Assembly (NCBI GenBank): GCA_015071005.1
Contig: SVIG01000004.1
Coordinates: 1 to 64,000, forward strand
Length of the DNA: 64,000 bases
Direction of reading: 5' to 3'
Source: Clostridiales bacterium
GTDB lineage: Bacteria; Bacillota; Clostridia; Christensenellales; Borkfalkiaceae
Position numbers and translations under genes: made by a program. The notes under the pieces were generated by a model. It was not told where the DNA came from. It worked only from the letters and a program-made list of their open reading frames with translations, and did not search any database. Shown here one piece after another: positions 25,378 through 33,384 of the stretch. Every line of letters starts with the position of its first letter. Within the stretch, counting starts at the first letter, position 1.

Positions 25378-25830
25378 ATGGCAATACGCAACGTAGTGCA
25401 AGTCGGTGACGACGTGTTAAGACAAAGATGCAACGAAGTGACGGAGTTTGACGAAAAGCTCCACACCCTTTTGGACGATATGAAGGACACGGTGAAAAAG
25501 GAGCAGGGCGCAGGTCTTGCCGCGCCTCAAGTGGGGGTACTTCGCCGCGTGGTCGTCGTAGACGTAGAAGAAGGGTATTTTGAATTTATCAATCCCGTAC
25601 TTTTGCAGCAAAAAGGGGAACAGTCGGGCTGGGAAGGCTGTCTTTCCGTGCGCGGAAAGAGCGGCATCGTTTCTCGTCCTATGAAAGTCACGCTTGCCTT
25701 CCAAGATAGACACGGCGAAAAGTACGTCTTAAAAGCCAAAGGCTTTTTCGCGCGTGCGATTTGTCACGAGCTCGATCATTTGGACGGGGTGTTGTATATA
25801 GATAAAGCAACGCACATCGAGAAAAATTAA
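25378..25830 (+). CDS. def: Peptide deformylase
   Basis: Removes the formyl group from nascent proteins, using Fe2+ or another metal. 150 residues. The three family motifs are intact: GAGLAAPQ near 42, EGCLS near 86 (Cys metal ligand) and CHELDHLDG near 127 (two His ligands and catalytic Glu). The gene pairs with fmt downstream, the enzyme that adds the formyl group to Met-tRNA. AAGGAG lies 8 bases before the start, just after hairpin array copy B. Confidence 0.96.
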   Translation: MAIRNVVQVGDDVLRQRCNEVTEFDEKLHTLLDDMKDTVKKEQGAGLAAPQVGVLRRVVVVDVEEGYFEFINPVLLQQKGEQSGWEGCLSVRGKSGIVSRPMKVTLAFQDRHGEKYVLKAKGFFARAICHELDHLDGVLYIDKATHIEKN

Positions 25831-25885
25831 AAACGACGTATTTGCGTCGCATTTCAGCGTTGCCGCTCAGTCACGTACTACTCGG

Positions 25886-26019
25886 TACGCTCCCTCGCGG
25901 CGCCTTGAACTGCTCGCAACTCCGCCGTTTTTGCGCAGACGCACGGCACGACTTGGATGCAACGTCACGTTGCTACGCTCCCTCGCGGCGCCTTGAACTG
26001 CTCGCAACTCCGCCGTTTT
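25886..26019 (+). repeat. 46 bp direct repeat, two copies, between def and fmt
   Basis: Identical 46 bp units at 25886-25931 and 25974-26019, starting TACGCTCCCTCGCGGCGCC and ending CGCCGTTTT. The intervening 42 bases are not repeated. A short frame spans the region but looks like low-complexity chance coding. No promoter or terminator is apparent. Confidence 0.85.
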
Positions 26020-26064
26020 CTCCACGAAAACGGGCATTAAATTATTCCTAAAAGGAAACTGGAT

Positions 26065-27015
26065 ATGAAAATACTTTTTGCAGGTACGCCCGAGTTTGCA
26101 CTCGCGCCCTTACAAAACATAATCGATAGCGGCTTTGAAGTCGTTGGCGTGATCACGCAGACGGACAAACCGCAAGGCAGAAAGGGGATACTCACGCCCC
26201 CGCCTGTAAAGGTGCTCGCGGAAAAGCTCGGTTTGCCTATTTTACAGCCCGAAAAAATCCGTGACGAGCTCGACGCGGTCAAGGCATTCCAAGCCGATCT
26301 TATGGTCACTTGCGCGTACGGGCAAATTTTGACCCAAGCGGTGCTCGATATTTTCCCGATGGGGGTTTGGAATATTCACGCGGGCTTGTTGCCTGCCTAC
26401 CGCGGCGCGTCGCCCATTCAAAGCTGCATTATAAACGGCGAAAGAGAAACGGGCGTATCAATTATGAAAACGGAGCTTGGCTTGGACAGCGGCGATATTC
26501 TTTGCGTGGGCAAAACGCCCATTGACGAGGCGGAAACCTACGGCGAGCTTTCTACGCGACTTTCCGTTCTTGGGGCGAAGCTGATTGTGGACGGCTTGAA
26601 CGCTTTACAATCGGGGGACTATACCCTTACGCCGCAAGGTGCGGACGGGGTGAATACCGTTCGAAAAATCGGCAAGGAACACGCGAAAATCGATTTTAAC
26701 AAAACGGCGAAAGAAATCGTGGATTTGGCGCGCGGAATGAACCCTGCGCCCGTAGCTTACGCCGAGCTGGACGGGAATAAAATCAACGTTTACCGCGCGG
26801 AAAGGGCGGCGCTTACCGACGAAGAAAACGCGGCGCTTAGCGGCGCGAAAATCGGGGAAGTCTTGTCCGATAGACCCAAGCGCGGTTTGCTTGTCAAATG
26901 CGCGGATGGTGCGGTCAAGCTTTTGGAAGTGCAAGGCGCAGGCGGAAAACGTATGTCGGGCGGCGATTTCTTGAACGGTAGAAAAGCGCAAAAGGGACAG
27001 GTATTTTCATGTTGA
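26065..27015 (+). CDS. fmt: Methionyl-tRNA formyltransferase
   Basis: Formylates initiator Met-tRNA with 10-formyl-THF. 316 residues. N-terminus MKILFAGTPEFALAPL, folate-binding and catalytic segment NIHAGLLPAYRGASPIQ (usual form HASLLPxYRGAAPI), and the C-terminal tRNA-binding OB domain. AAAGGAA precedes the start. Its end overlaps the start of the rsmB gene by 7 bases. Confidence 0.96.
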   Translation: MKILFAGTPEFALAPLQNIIDSGFEVVGVITQTDKPQGRKGILTPPPVKVLAEKLGLPILQPEKIRDELDAVKAFQADLMVTCAYGQILTQAVLDIFPMGVWNIHAGLLPAYRGASPIQSCIINGERETGVSIMKTELGLDSGDILCVGKTPIDEAETYGELSTRLSVLGAKLIVDGLNALQSGDYTLTPQGADGVNTVRKIGKEHAKIDFNKTAKEIVDLARGMNPAPVAYAELDGNKINVYRAERAALTDEENAALSGAKIGEVLSDRPKRGLLVKCADGAVKLLEVQGAGGKRMSGGDFLNGRKAQKGQVFSC

Positions 27016-28244
27016 CGAATCCCGTTTACGATCCCTTTTTGATTTTGACAAAAGTCTATTCGGACGGTGCGCACGTCAAGCAAGCGATTGCCGATACGTA
27101 CATCGAAGAGCAGTACCGCTCGCGTACGGTAAAAATCGTGTACGGCGTACTCGAAAACGATTTGTACTTCGATTACTGCATCCGTCACTATGCGCCCAAA
27201 GCGCCCAAGCTCGCGGTGCGTACGATTCTCAAAATTTCCCTGTATATGCTTTTGGAAATGGAGAAAAAGCGGTATATGGTCACCGATTGCGCGGTGGATT
27301 TATGCAAAAAACTCGGCAAGAGCGGCGTGAGCGGTTTTGTAAACGCCTTTTTGCGTCGGTTTGATAAAAATGCGGTGGATGAGAAACTGAAAGGGGAAAA
27401 GGACGGCGAAGCGATCGCGCTTTCCTATCCCGTTTTTGCTTACGAAATGCTCCAAAAAGAATACGGTAGCCGCGCCAAAGCAATCGCGGCGGCGCGCTCC
27501 AAAGGGGTATCCGTCCGCTTTGAAAAAAATGCGGAAAAATACGAAAACAAACCGCATAGTAAAACGCCGTTTGCGGGCAATTATATCTTTGAAAACTTCG
27601 TTCGCGACGAGGGGTTTGACAAAGGCGAGTACACCTTTCAATCGGTGGGGAGTATCGCGATTTGCGACTGCGTAGCCCCTTGCGAAAGCTTGCTTGATTG
27701 TTGTGCAGCGCCTGGCGGTAAATCGGTGCTGCTTGCGAAAAAATGCGGGCAAGTGACAGCCTTTGAATTGCACGCGCATAGAGTAGAATTGATTCGTCAG
27801 TACAAGGCGCGCATGGGCGTGGAAAACGTGACGGAAATGCAAAAGGACAGCAGCCTTTTCGACGCGGAATACGAAGAAAAATTCGACGCGGTTTTGTGTG
27901 ACGCGCCCTGCTCGGGCTACGGCACGATCAGCGAAAATCCCGACATTAAAATTTTCCGCAAAAAGGAAGATATCGCGGCGCTTGAAAAATCGCAAAGCAG
28001 GATTTTGGACGCCGTTTGTCGGTACGTGAAAAAGGGGGGCGCGCTCTATTATTCCACCTGCTCGCTGTTCGAGTGCGAGAACGATAAAACGGTGGAAAAA
28101 TTCGTAAAAAGTCACGCGGATTTTAGCGTGGAAAAATTGGAAAGTCCTCTTTCCCACGAAAAGAAAAAATACGGCTTGCAGTTCTTGCCCGACGCGGCGT
28201 ACGGCGCAGGTTTTTACGTTTGCAAGCTGCGCAAAAAATCCTAA
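27009..28244 (+). CDS. rsmB: 16S rRNA m5C methyltransferase RsmB
   Basis: SAM-dependent methyltransferase of C967 in 16S rRNA. 411 residues: a NusB-like RNA-binding N-terminal domain (residues 1-130), then the catalytic domain with CCAAPGGKSVLLA (SAM site), the catalytic Cys motif CDAPCSGYGTI and YYSTCSLFECEND with the second Cys. Overlaps fmt by 7 bases, the standard def-fmt-rsmB operon. Confidence 0.94.
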   Translation: MLTNPVYDPFLILTKVYSDGAHVKQAIADTYIEEQYRSRTVKIVYGVLENDLYFDYCIRHYAPKAPKLAVRTILKISLYMLLEMEKKRYMVTDCAVDLCKKLGKSGVSGFVNAFLRRFDKNAVDEKLKGEKDGEAIALSYPVFAYEMLQKEYGSRAKAIAAARSKGVSVRFEKNAEKYENKPHSKTPFAGNYIFENFVRDEGFDKGEYTFQSVGSIAICDCVAPCESLLDCCAAPGGKSVLLAKKCGQVTAFELHAHRVELIRQYKARMGVENVTEMQKDSSLFDAEYEEKFDAVLCDAPCSGYGTISENPDIKIFRKKEDIAALEKSQSRILDAVCRYVKKGGALYYSTCSLFECENDKTVEKFVKSHADFSVEKLESPLSHEKKKYGLQFLPDAAYGAGFYVCKLRKKS

Positions 28245-28258
28245 CGCGGAGCAATAGA

Positions 28259-29323
28259 ATGAAGAAGATTTTACAGGATTTATCGTTTGCGGAGTTGGAG
28301 ACGCTCGTGCTTGGCTTGGGCGAGAAAAAGTTCCGCGCAAAACAGCTTTACGAAGGGTTGATGCAGGGGAAGGCAATCAGCGAGATTTCTTCGCTTTCCA
28401 AGCCCTTCAAAGAAAAGCTTTGCGAAACCTATGAAGACCGCGCGATAAAAATTAAAGAGACTTATCTTTCCTCCGACGGTACGGAAAAATATCTATTTGA
28501 ATACGCCGACGGAAACCTTGTGGAAGGGGTTTTGATGAAGTATAAGTACGGCTATACCCAATGCGTTTCCACGCAGGTGGGCTGTCGTATGGGGTGCAAG
28601 TTTTGCGCGTCCACGCTCGGCGGGCTTGTCCGCAACTTAACGGCGGGGGAAATTTTGTCGCAAATTCTCGTTGTCAACGCCCTGCATAAAGGGGAAGTGA
28701 CGGGGCAGGGAAAGGAAGCGCGCGCTGTCACCAACGTTGTGCTGATGGGTAGCGGCGAGCCGCTCGATAATTACGACGAAGTATTGAAATTTTTACGCAA
28801 CGTGACGGCGGAAGGGGGCGTGTGTATCAGCGCGAGAAATATCTCCCTTTCGACGTGTGGGATCGTGCCGAAAATGTACCGTTTGGCGGACGAGGGAATT
28901 TCATTGAACTTGACTGTTTCCCTGCACGCGACGGACGATGAAACGCGCGTAAGAACGATGCCCGTAGCCAAGGCGTACAAGATTGCGGAAATCTTAAAAG
29001 CCTGCGATTATTATTTCAAAAAAACGGGCAGAAGATATTATTTTGAGTATACCCTCATCGAAGGGGAAAACTGCGACGAGGAACACGCGAAGGCGCTCGT
29101 CAAGCTCTTAAAGGGGAAGCCTTGTCACGTGAATTTAATTCGCTTAAATGAGGTGAAGGAGCGAGAGCTGAAAGCGCTTGGGGATAAGGACGCGTACCGC
29201 TTTTTAGGTATGCTGGAAAAGGGCGGACTTTCGGCTACGCTGCGCCGACAAATCGGCGTGGATATCGGCGGTGCGTGCGGTCAACTCCGCGCGAGTTATT
29301 TGGAAGAAGGGAAGGAAGAATGA
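28259..29323 (+). CDS. rlmN: Dual-specificity 23S rRNA/tRNA m2A methyltransferase RlmN
   Basis: Radical SAM enzyme that methylates A2503 of 23S rRNA and A37 of some tRNAs. 355 residues. The iron-sulfur motif is CRMGCKFCAS (C-x3-C-x2-C). The methyl-carrying Cys is in GGACGQLRA near the C-terminus. The start MKKILQDLSF fits the family; an upstream in-frame start lies in the rsmB tail. Its stop overlaps the following start as ATGA. Confidence 0.95.
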   Translation: MKKILQDLSFAELETLVLGLGEKKFRAKQLYEGLMQGKAISEISSLSKPFKEKLCETYEDRAIKIKETYLSSDGTEKYLFEYADGNLVEGVLMKYKYGYTQCVSTQVGCRMGCKFCASTLGGLVRNLTAGEILSQILVVNALHKGEVTGQGKEARAVTNVVLMGSGEPLDNYDEVLKFLRNVTAEGGVCISARNISLSTCGIVPKMYRLADEGISLNLTVSLHATDDETRVRTMPVAKAYKIAEILKACDYYFKKTGRRYYFEYTLIEGENCDEEHAKALVKLLKGKPCHVNLIRLNEVKERELKALGDKDAYRFLGMLEKGGLSATLRRQIGVDIGGACGQLRASYLEEGKEE

Positions 29324-29874
29324 CAAGAGAGGAATGGGCATTTTTCGTCAGCTTACTCGTAATGCTGGTGATGTGTTCAAGTTATTTTTTCAAAAAGAAA
29401 AGCGTATATCTTTCCATGCAAGGGGCAGGCATACTCTTTTTGATGGTTGCATATACGCTTGAAAGGCAATATTTTGCGATGGCGGGCTTGGGAATAGGCT
29501 TGGTTCGCTCGGCGGTGTACTTGCTCTATGAGTGCAGCGACCGTTCCACGCCGATTGGGTGGCCGATCGGGTTTACTTTGGCGGGCGTAGCGTGCTATTG
29601 CGTTATCAATCTTTGGGTGCTTGGCGACGTGAAGCCGTACGATATTTTGTATTTGATTGGGTTGGCGGCGTACGCCTTTATCTTCCGCGTGCGGAATTTG
29701 TGCTTGGTGCGATATCTCGTGCTTCTGCCTACGGGGATTTCTATCGTTTATAACGTACTTATCGGCGCGGCGCCGTTCGTTTGGATTTCCTATACCTTCG
29801 AGCTGTGCGCGAATATCGTAGCGATTATTAAATACCGTTTATTAGCCAAGAAAAATGAACGGGAAAAGGTGTGA
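29320..29874 (+). CDS. YgjV-like integral membrane protein
   Basis: 184 residues, about six transmembrane helices with short loops, beginning MTREEWAFFVSLLVMLVMCS and containing GLGIGLVRSAVYLLYECSDR. The overall pattern resembles the YgjV inner-membrane family, whose function is unknown; the assignment is tentative. Translation is coupled to rlmN by an ATGA overlap. In Bacillus this slot holds the prpC-prkC-rsgA genes, none of which is present in this window. Confidence 0.6.
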   Translation: MTREEWAFFVSLLVMLVMCSSYFFKKKSVYLSMQGAGILFLMVAYTLERQYFAMAGLGIGLVRSAVYLLYECSDRSTPIGWPIGFTLAGVACYCVINLWVLGDVKPYDILYLIGLAAYAFIFRVRNLCLVRYLVLLPTGISIVYNVLIGAAPFVWISYTFELCANIVAIIKYRLLAKKNEREKV

Positions 29875-29880
29875 AAAAGA

Positions 29881-30540
29881 ATGAAAAAACAAGGGATTAA
29901 AATTGCGCCGTCGATTCTTTCGGCGGACTTTGCGAAAATGGGCGAAGAGGTGCGTGCGTTAAAGGCTTGCGGCGCGGATATGGTGCATTGCGACGTGATG
30001 GACGGGGTGTTTGTCAACAACATCACGTTCGGGCTGAAAATGGTGGAAGATATCCGCAAATATACCGATCTTCCGCTCGATTGTCATTTGATGATCGTAC
30101 ACCCTGAAAAGTACGTAGAGCGGTTTGCAAAAGCAGGCGCTGACGTTATTACGGTGCATTATGAGGCTTGTCAAGACAACTTAAAGGAAGTGCTTTTGCT
30201 TATCAAATCGACGGGCGTAAAATGCGGCGCGGTCATCAATCCCGATACCCCCGTTGCAAAAATCAAGGACGTCATTCCCCTTTGCGATATGGTGCTCGTT
30301 ATGAGCGTATTCCCTGGCTTTGGCGGACAAAAATTTATTCCGTCGGCGTTGGAGAAACTGCGTGAAATTCGCGCGATTATCGAGGAGAGCGGCAAGGATA
30401 TTGATTTACAAATCGACGGCGGCGTAACGGAAGAAAACGTCGGGGAAATCAAGGCGGCTGGCGCGAACGTGATCGTAGCTGGAAGCGCGGTGTTTAAGGC
30501 GAGCGATAGGGCGGCGGTCATTGCGAAGTTAAAGGAATAA
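29881..30540 (+). CDS. rpe: Ribulose-phosphate 3-epimerase
   Basis: Interconverts ribulose 5-phosphate and xylulose 5-phosphate in the pentose phosphate pathway. 219 residues, TIM barrel with metal and catalytic residues in APSILSADFAKM, VHCDVMDGVFV, CHLMIVHPE, VFPGFGGQKF and IDGGVTEENV. It lies 6 bases after the membrane protein gene and ends the operon with a strong terminator. Confidence 0.96.
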   Translation: MKKQGIKIAPSILSADFAKMGEEVRALKACGADMVHCDVMDGVFVNNITFGLKMVEDIRKYTDLPLDCHLMIVHPEKYVERFAKAGADVITVHYEACQDNLKEVLLLIKSTGVKCGAVINPDTPVAKIKDVIPLCDMVLVMSVFPGFGGQKFIPSALEKLREIRAIIEESGKDIDLQIDGGVTEENVGEIKAAGANVIVAGSAVFKASDRAAVIAKLKE

Positions 30541-30546
30541 GAAGTG

Positions 30547-30577
30547 CGCGGCGAGAGCAGAAGCTCTCGCCGCGTTT
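30547..30577 (+). terminator. Terminator after rpe
   Basis: Perfect 12 bp GC-rich stem (30547-30558 / 30563-30574) with AGAA loop and a short T stretch. An extra triloop hairpin AAAAACG-gtg-CGTTTTT follows at 30582-30598. Confidence 0.75.
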
Positions 30578-30644
30578 GATTAAAAACGGTGCGTTTTTCC
30601 TAATATATAAATACGAGTGAGCGCGCGCAGTATGCGCGCGCGGA

Positions 30645-30677
30645 AAGAAAAAAGCCGACTGCATTTGCAGTCGGCTT
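30645..30677 (-). terminator. Terminator of rpmB
   Basis: Perfect 11 bp stem AAGCCGACTGC / GCAGTCGGCTT, with an A-rich stretch on the plus strand that becomes a U run in the minus transcript. Confidence 0.82.
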
Positions 30678-30705
30678 AATTGCTGAATGTAAAGCGCTTA
30701 AAAAC

Positions 30706-30888
30706 TTACGCTTTTTTAAGGGTTCTGATACATCTAGCGCAAACGTAACCGTTCATTTCCTTTCCGTCTTCAACGTAGTCGATTTTTTGTACGTTTACCT
30801 TGAACGTTCTTCTCGTTTTACGGTTGGAGTGGCTTACGTTGTTGCCCGACGCTTGACCTTTACCGCAAATATTGCATACTCTGGACAT
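30706..30888 (-). CDS. rpmB: Ribosomal protein bL28
   Basis: 60 residues, 50S subunit protein. N-terminus [11 protein letters not shown] and later [10 protein letters not shown] give the four-Cys zinc-binding form. [13 protein letters not shown] is the conserved core. Encoded opposite to its neighbours rpe and asp23, as in other Bacillota. Ribosome binding site GGAGGTG precedes the ATG. Confidence 0.96.
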   Translation of the reverse strand: MSRVCNICGKGQASGNNVSHSNRKTRRTFKVNVQKIDYVEDGKEMNGYVCARCIRTLKKA

Positions 30889-31075
30889 ATTAACACCTCC
30901 GATTTTTGGGTTATTTTTTTCTAAATTAGTATAGTTTCACTCGTTTTTACGCACAAAAAAAACGCGTCGTCTAAAACAAGCATATTAAATATAGCATTTT
31001 TCTTTCGAAAAAGCAATCAAAAACGCAACGAAAAATGCAAAAAATAAAAAAAATCCGAAAAAAATGAAAAAGTAC

Positions 31076-31104
31076 TTGCAAAATATAGTGAAATGGTGTA
31101 CAAT
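31076..31104 (+). promoter_or_regulatory. Promoter of the Asp23/Gls24-family gene
   Basis: TTGCAA (31076-31081), 17 nt, TACAAT (31099-31104), divergent from rpmB across an A-rich spacer. Confidence 0.65.
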
Positions 31105-31127
31105 GGATAAGAACTTGGAGAAAGATT

Positions 31128-31466
31128 ATGTCAGTAAATACTAACAACGCATACGGTAAAATTTCTATCACCGACCTTGCGATTGCAAAGGTCGCGTCTA
31201 AAACCGCGATGGGCGCTTACGGCATCGTGGAAATGGCTGCGCGCCTTCCGCGCGACCGTTATAAGAAGGACGAGTGCGCAAAAGGTATTCGCGTGACCAC
31301 TTTCAACAATCGAATTTATATCGACGTCTACGTCGTTATGAAATACGGCGTCTCCATCAGCGCTGTCGCGGAATCCTTGAAGGAAGAAGTGAAATATAAG
31401 GTGGAAGCGTTTACCGATATGGTCGTTAGCACCGTTAACGTAAACGTAGTCGGTATCAAACTTTAA
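31128..31466 (+). CDS. Asp23/Gls24-family envelope stress protein
   Basis: 112 residues covering one Asp23 domain: ISITDLAIAKVASKTAMGA, IRVTTFNNRIYIDVYVVMKYG and the C-terminal VSTVNVNVVGI. Members such as YloU and AmaP partners associate with the membrane and respond to cell-envelope stress. Its location just before the DAK2-domain gene is the conserved yloU-yloV order. It probably works beside the fatty acid kinase pathway, but the link is only positional. Confidence 0.9.
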   Translation: MSVNTNNAYGKISITDLAIAKVASKTAMGAYGIVEMAARLPRDRYKKDECAKGIRVTTFNNRIYIDVYVVMKYGVSISAVAESLKEEVKYKVEAFTDMVVSTVNVNVVGIKL

Positions 31467-31620
31467 CTATCCTAACGGCGCAGCCGGATTTCCGTTTGCG
31501 CGTTTTTCTATGCGTGACTCAATTTCCTATTTCCATGCAAGGCTTTGCCTAATTCCTTAAAGAGTCGCGTGATTTTCCGCGCTTTGCGGACTTACAAAAA
31601 GATTAAAGGAGCATTAACAA

Positions 31621-33267
31621 ATGCATAAAACGATAAATAGCAGCGAATTTCGTAAAATGATTCTCGTCGGCGCGAAACAACTTGACGTTAATCGCGCGAG
31701 AGTAGACGCGCTGAACGTATTCCCCGTTCCCGACGGTGATACGGGTACAAATATGTCCTTAACGATGCAATCGGCGGTAAGAGAATTGACGGCTTGTCAA
31801 TCGAGTGCCTTTGCCGACGTATGCGATAGTCTTTCCAAGGGCGCTTTGAAGGGCGCACGCGGGAACTCGGGCGTTATCACTTCCCAAATTTTGAAGGGTA
31901 TGTGCACCGTTTTACGTAAAGCGGAAAAAGAAATCGACGTAAAGACTTTTGCGAAAGCGTTTGAGGCTGGTTCGAAGGTCGCTTACGGCGCAGTATCCGT
32001 ACCGAAAGAAGGTACGATCCTCACCGTTATCCGTATGATGAGCGAATACGCAATAAAGACGGCGTCGAAAAAGAAAAACATCGAAGATTTTTTAGAAGAC
32101 GTTATTAAAGAAGGCGATAGAGCACTTGCGCTTACCCCTGAAATGCTCCCCGTGCTTAAAAAGGCGGGCGTAGTAGACTCGGGCGGCGTTGGTCTTATGG
32201 TCATTATCAAGGGTTTCCTTGCCGCGCTTACGGGCGAAGAAATTGCGGATAGCGCAATGGAAATGGACGCAGCGCCCGCTGGAGATTCCGATTTTGGCGA
32301 TAACTCCGCGATTATGGGCATGGACCTTGCGGATATCGAATTTGCATACTGCACCGAGTTCTTCATTATCAATATGAAAAAGAGCACGACGCTTGCCGCA
32401 ATCGATAGATTACGCGAAAAATTGATGGCAATCGGCGATAGCGTTATTTGTATTGGCGACTTGGAGCTTGTCAAAGTGCACGTACACACCAATCAGCCTG
32501 GTAAAGCGCTTTCCTACGCGCTCGAACTTGGTGAATTGGAAAGACCCAAGATCGAAAACATGCTCGAACAAAACCGTCAGCTTAAAGCGAAGCTTGAAGC
32601 GGAAAGGAAGGAAATGGGTATGCTCGCGATTTGTACGGGCGCAGGTCTTTCCGAAATCTTCAAGGATCTTTTCGTGGATCGTATCATCGAAGGCGGTCAA
32701 ACGATGAATCCTTCCGCAAGCGATATCGCAAACGCGGCGCAAAAGATCAATGCAGAGCATATTTTCGTTTTCCCCAACAACAAGAACATTATTCTTGCTG
32801 CGGAGCAAGCGAAAAACCTCGTCGAAAATAAGAAAATCCACGTAATTCCCACGAAAAACGTACCGCAAGGCTTTGCGGCGGCGCTTGAATTCAACCCCGA
32901 AGCTACGGCGGAAGAAAATAAGACCAACATGGTCCACGCGCTCGACAACGTAAAAGTAGGGCAAGTCACCTATGCAGTACGTAATACGTCCTTGAACGGT
33001 TTCTCGATTAAGGAAGGGGACATTATCGGTCTTGACGATAAGAAGATTCTTGCGAAATCGCACTCGCTCGAAGAAACGGTGCTTAAACTCATCGCAAGAA
33101 TGAAGGAAGACTTCCATCAAGTCATCACCCTTTACTACGGCGAAGACGTGAAGGAAGAAGAAGCGGAAGCGCTTTGCGAAACGATCGCGGAAAAATATCC
33201 CGATTGCGACGTGGACTTCCACAACGGCGGTCAATCCGTTTACTACTATATTATGTCTTTGGAATAA
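31621..33267 (+). CDS. fakA: Fatty acid kinase catalytic subunit (DAK2-domain protein YloV/FakA)
   Basis: Phosphorylates fatty acids held by a DegV-type carrier so that they can enter phospholipids. 548 residues. The N-terminal DhaL/DAK2 kinase domain shows FPVPDGDTGTNMSLT (Mg-nucleotide Asp residues) and GARGNSGVI. The C-terminal half is the FakB-interacting region ending DVDFHNGGQSVYYY. Start is behind AAAGGAG. The likely partner is the DegV protein encoded at 37.8 kb. Confidence 0.92.
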   Translation: MHKTINSSEFRKMILVGAKQLDVNRARVDALNVFPVPDGDTGTNMSLTMQSAVRELTACQSSAFADVCDSLSKGALKGARGNSGVITSQILKGMCTVLRKAEKEIDVKTFAKAFEAGSKVAYGAVSVPKEGTILTVIRMMSEYAIKTASKKKNIEDFLEDVIKEGDRALALTPEMLPVLKKAGVVDSGGVGLMVIIKGFLAALTGEEIADSAMEMDAAPAGDSDFGDNSAIMGMDLADIEFAYCTEFFIINMKKSTTLAAIDRLREKLMAIGDSVICIGDLELVKVHVHTNQPGKALSYALELGELERPKIENMLEQNRQLKAKLEAERKEMGMLAICTGAGLSEIFKDLFVDRIIEGGQTMNPSASDIANAAQKINAEHIFVFPNNKNIILAAEQAKNLVENKKIHVIPTKNVPQGFAAALEFNPEATAEENKTNMVHALDNVKVGQVTYAVRNTSLNGFSIKEGDIIGLDDKKILAKSHSLEETVLKLIARMKEDFHQVITLYYGEDVKEEEAEALCETIAEKYPDCDVDFHNGGQSVYYYIMSLE

Positions 33268-33328
33268 TGCAAAAATATGCATACTTTTCCGCATAATTAT
33301 TCAAAAATGTAGAGAAAACAAACAAAAG

Positions 33329-33362
33329 AAAGGGATAGGCGGACGGCGTCTATTCCTTTTTT
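33329..33362 (+). terminator. Rho-independent terminator after fakA
   Basis: 10 bp stem AAAGGGATAG / CTATTCCTTT with one G-T pair and a T run. Confidence 0.7.
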
Positions 33363-33384
33363 GCACAAAACAGGTAGGTGAAAG

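Noticed and set aside
25842..26051. Short gene between def and fmt
   Set aside because: The frame is built from the 46 bp direct repeats, begins at once after def and has no recognisable protein features.
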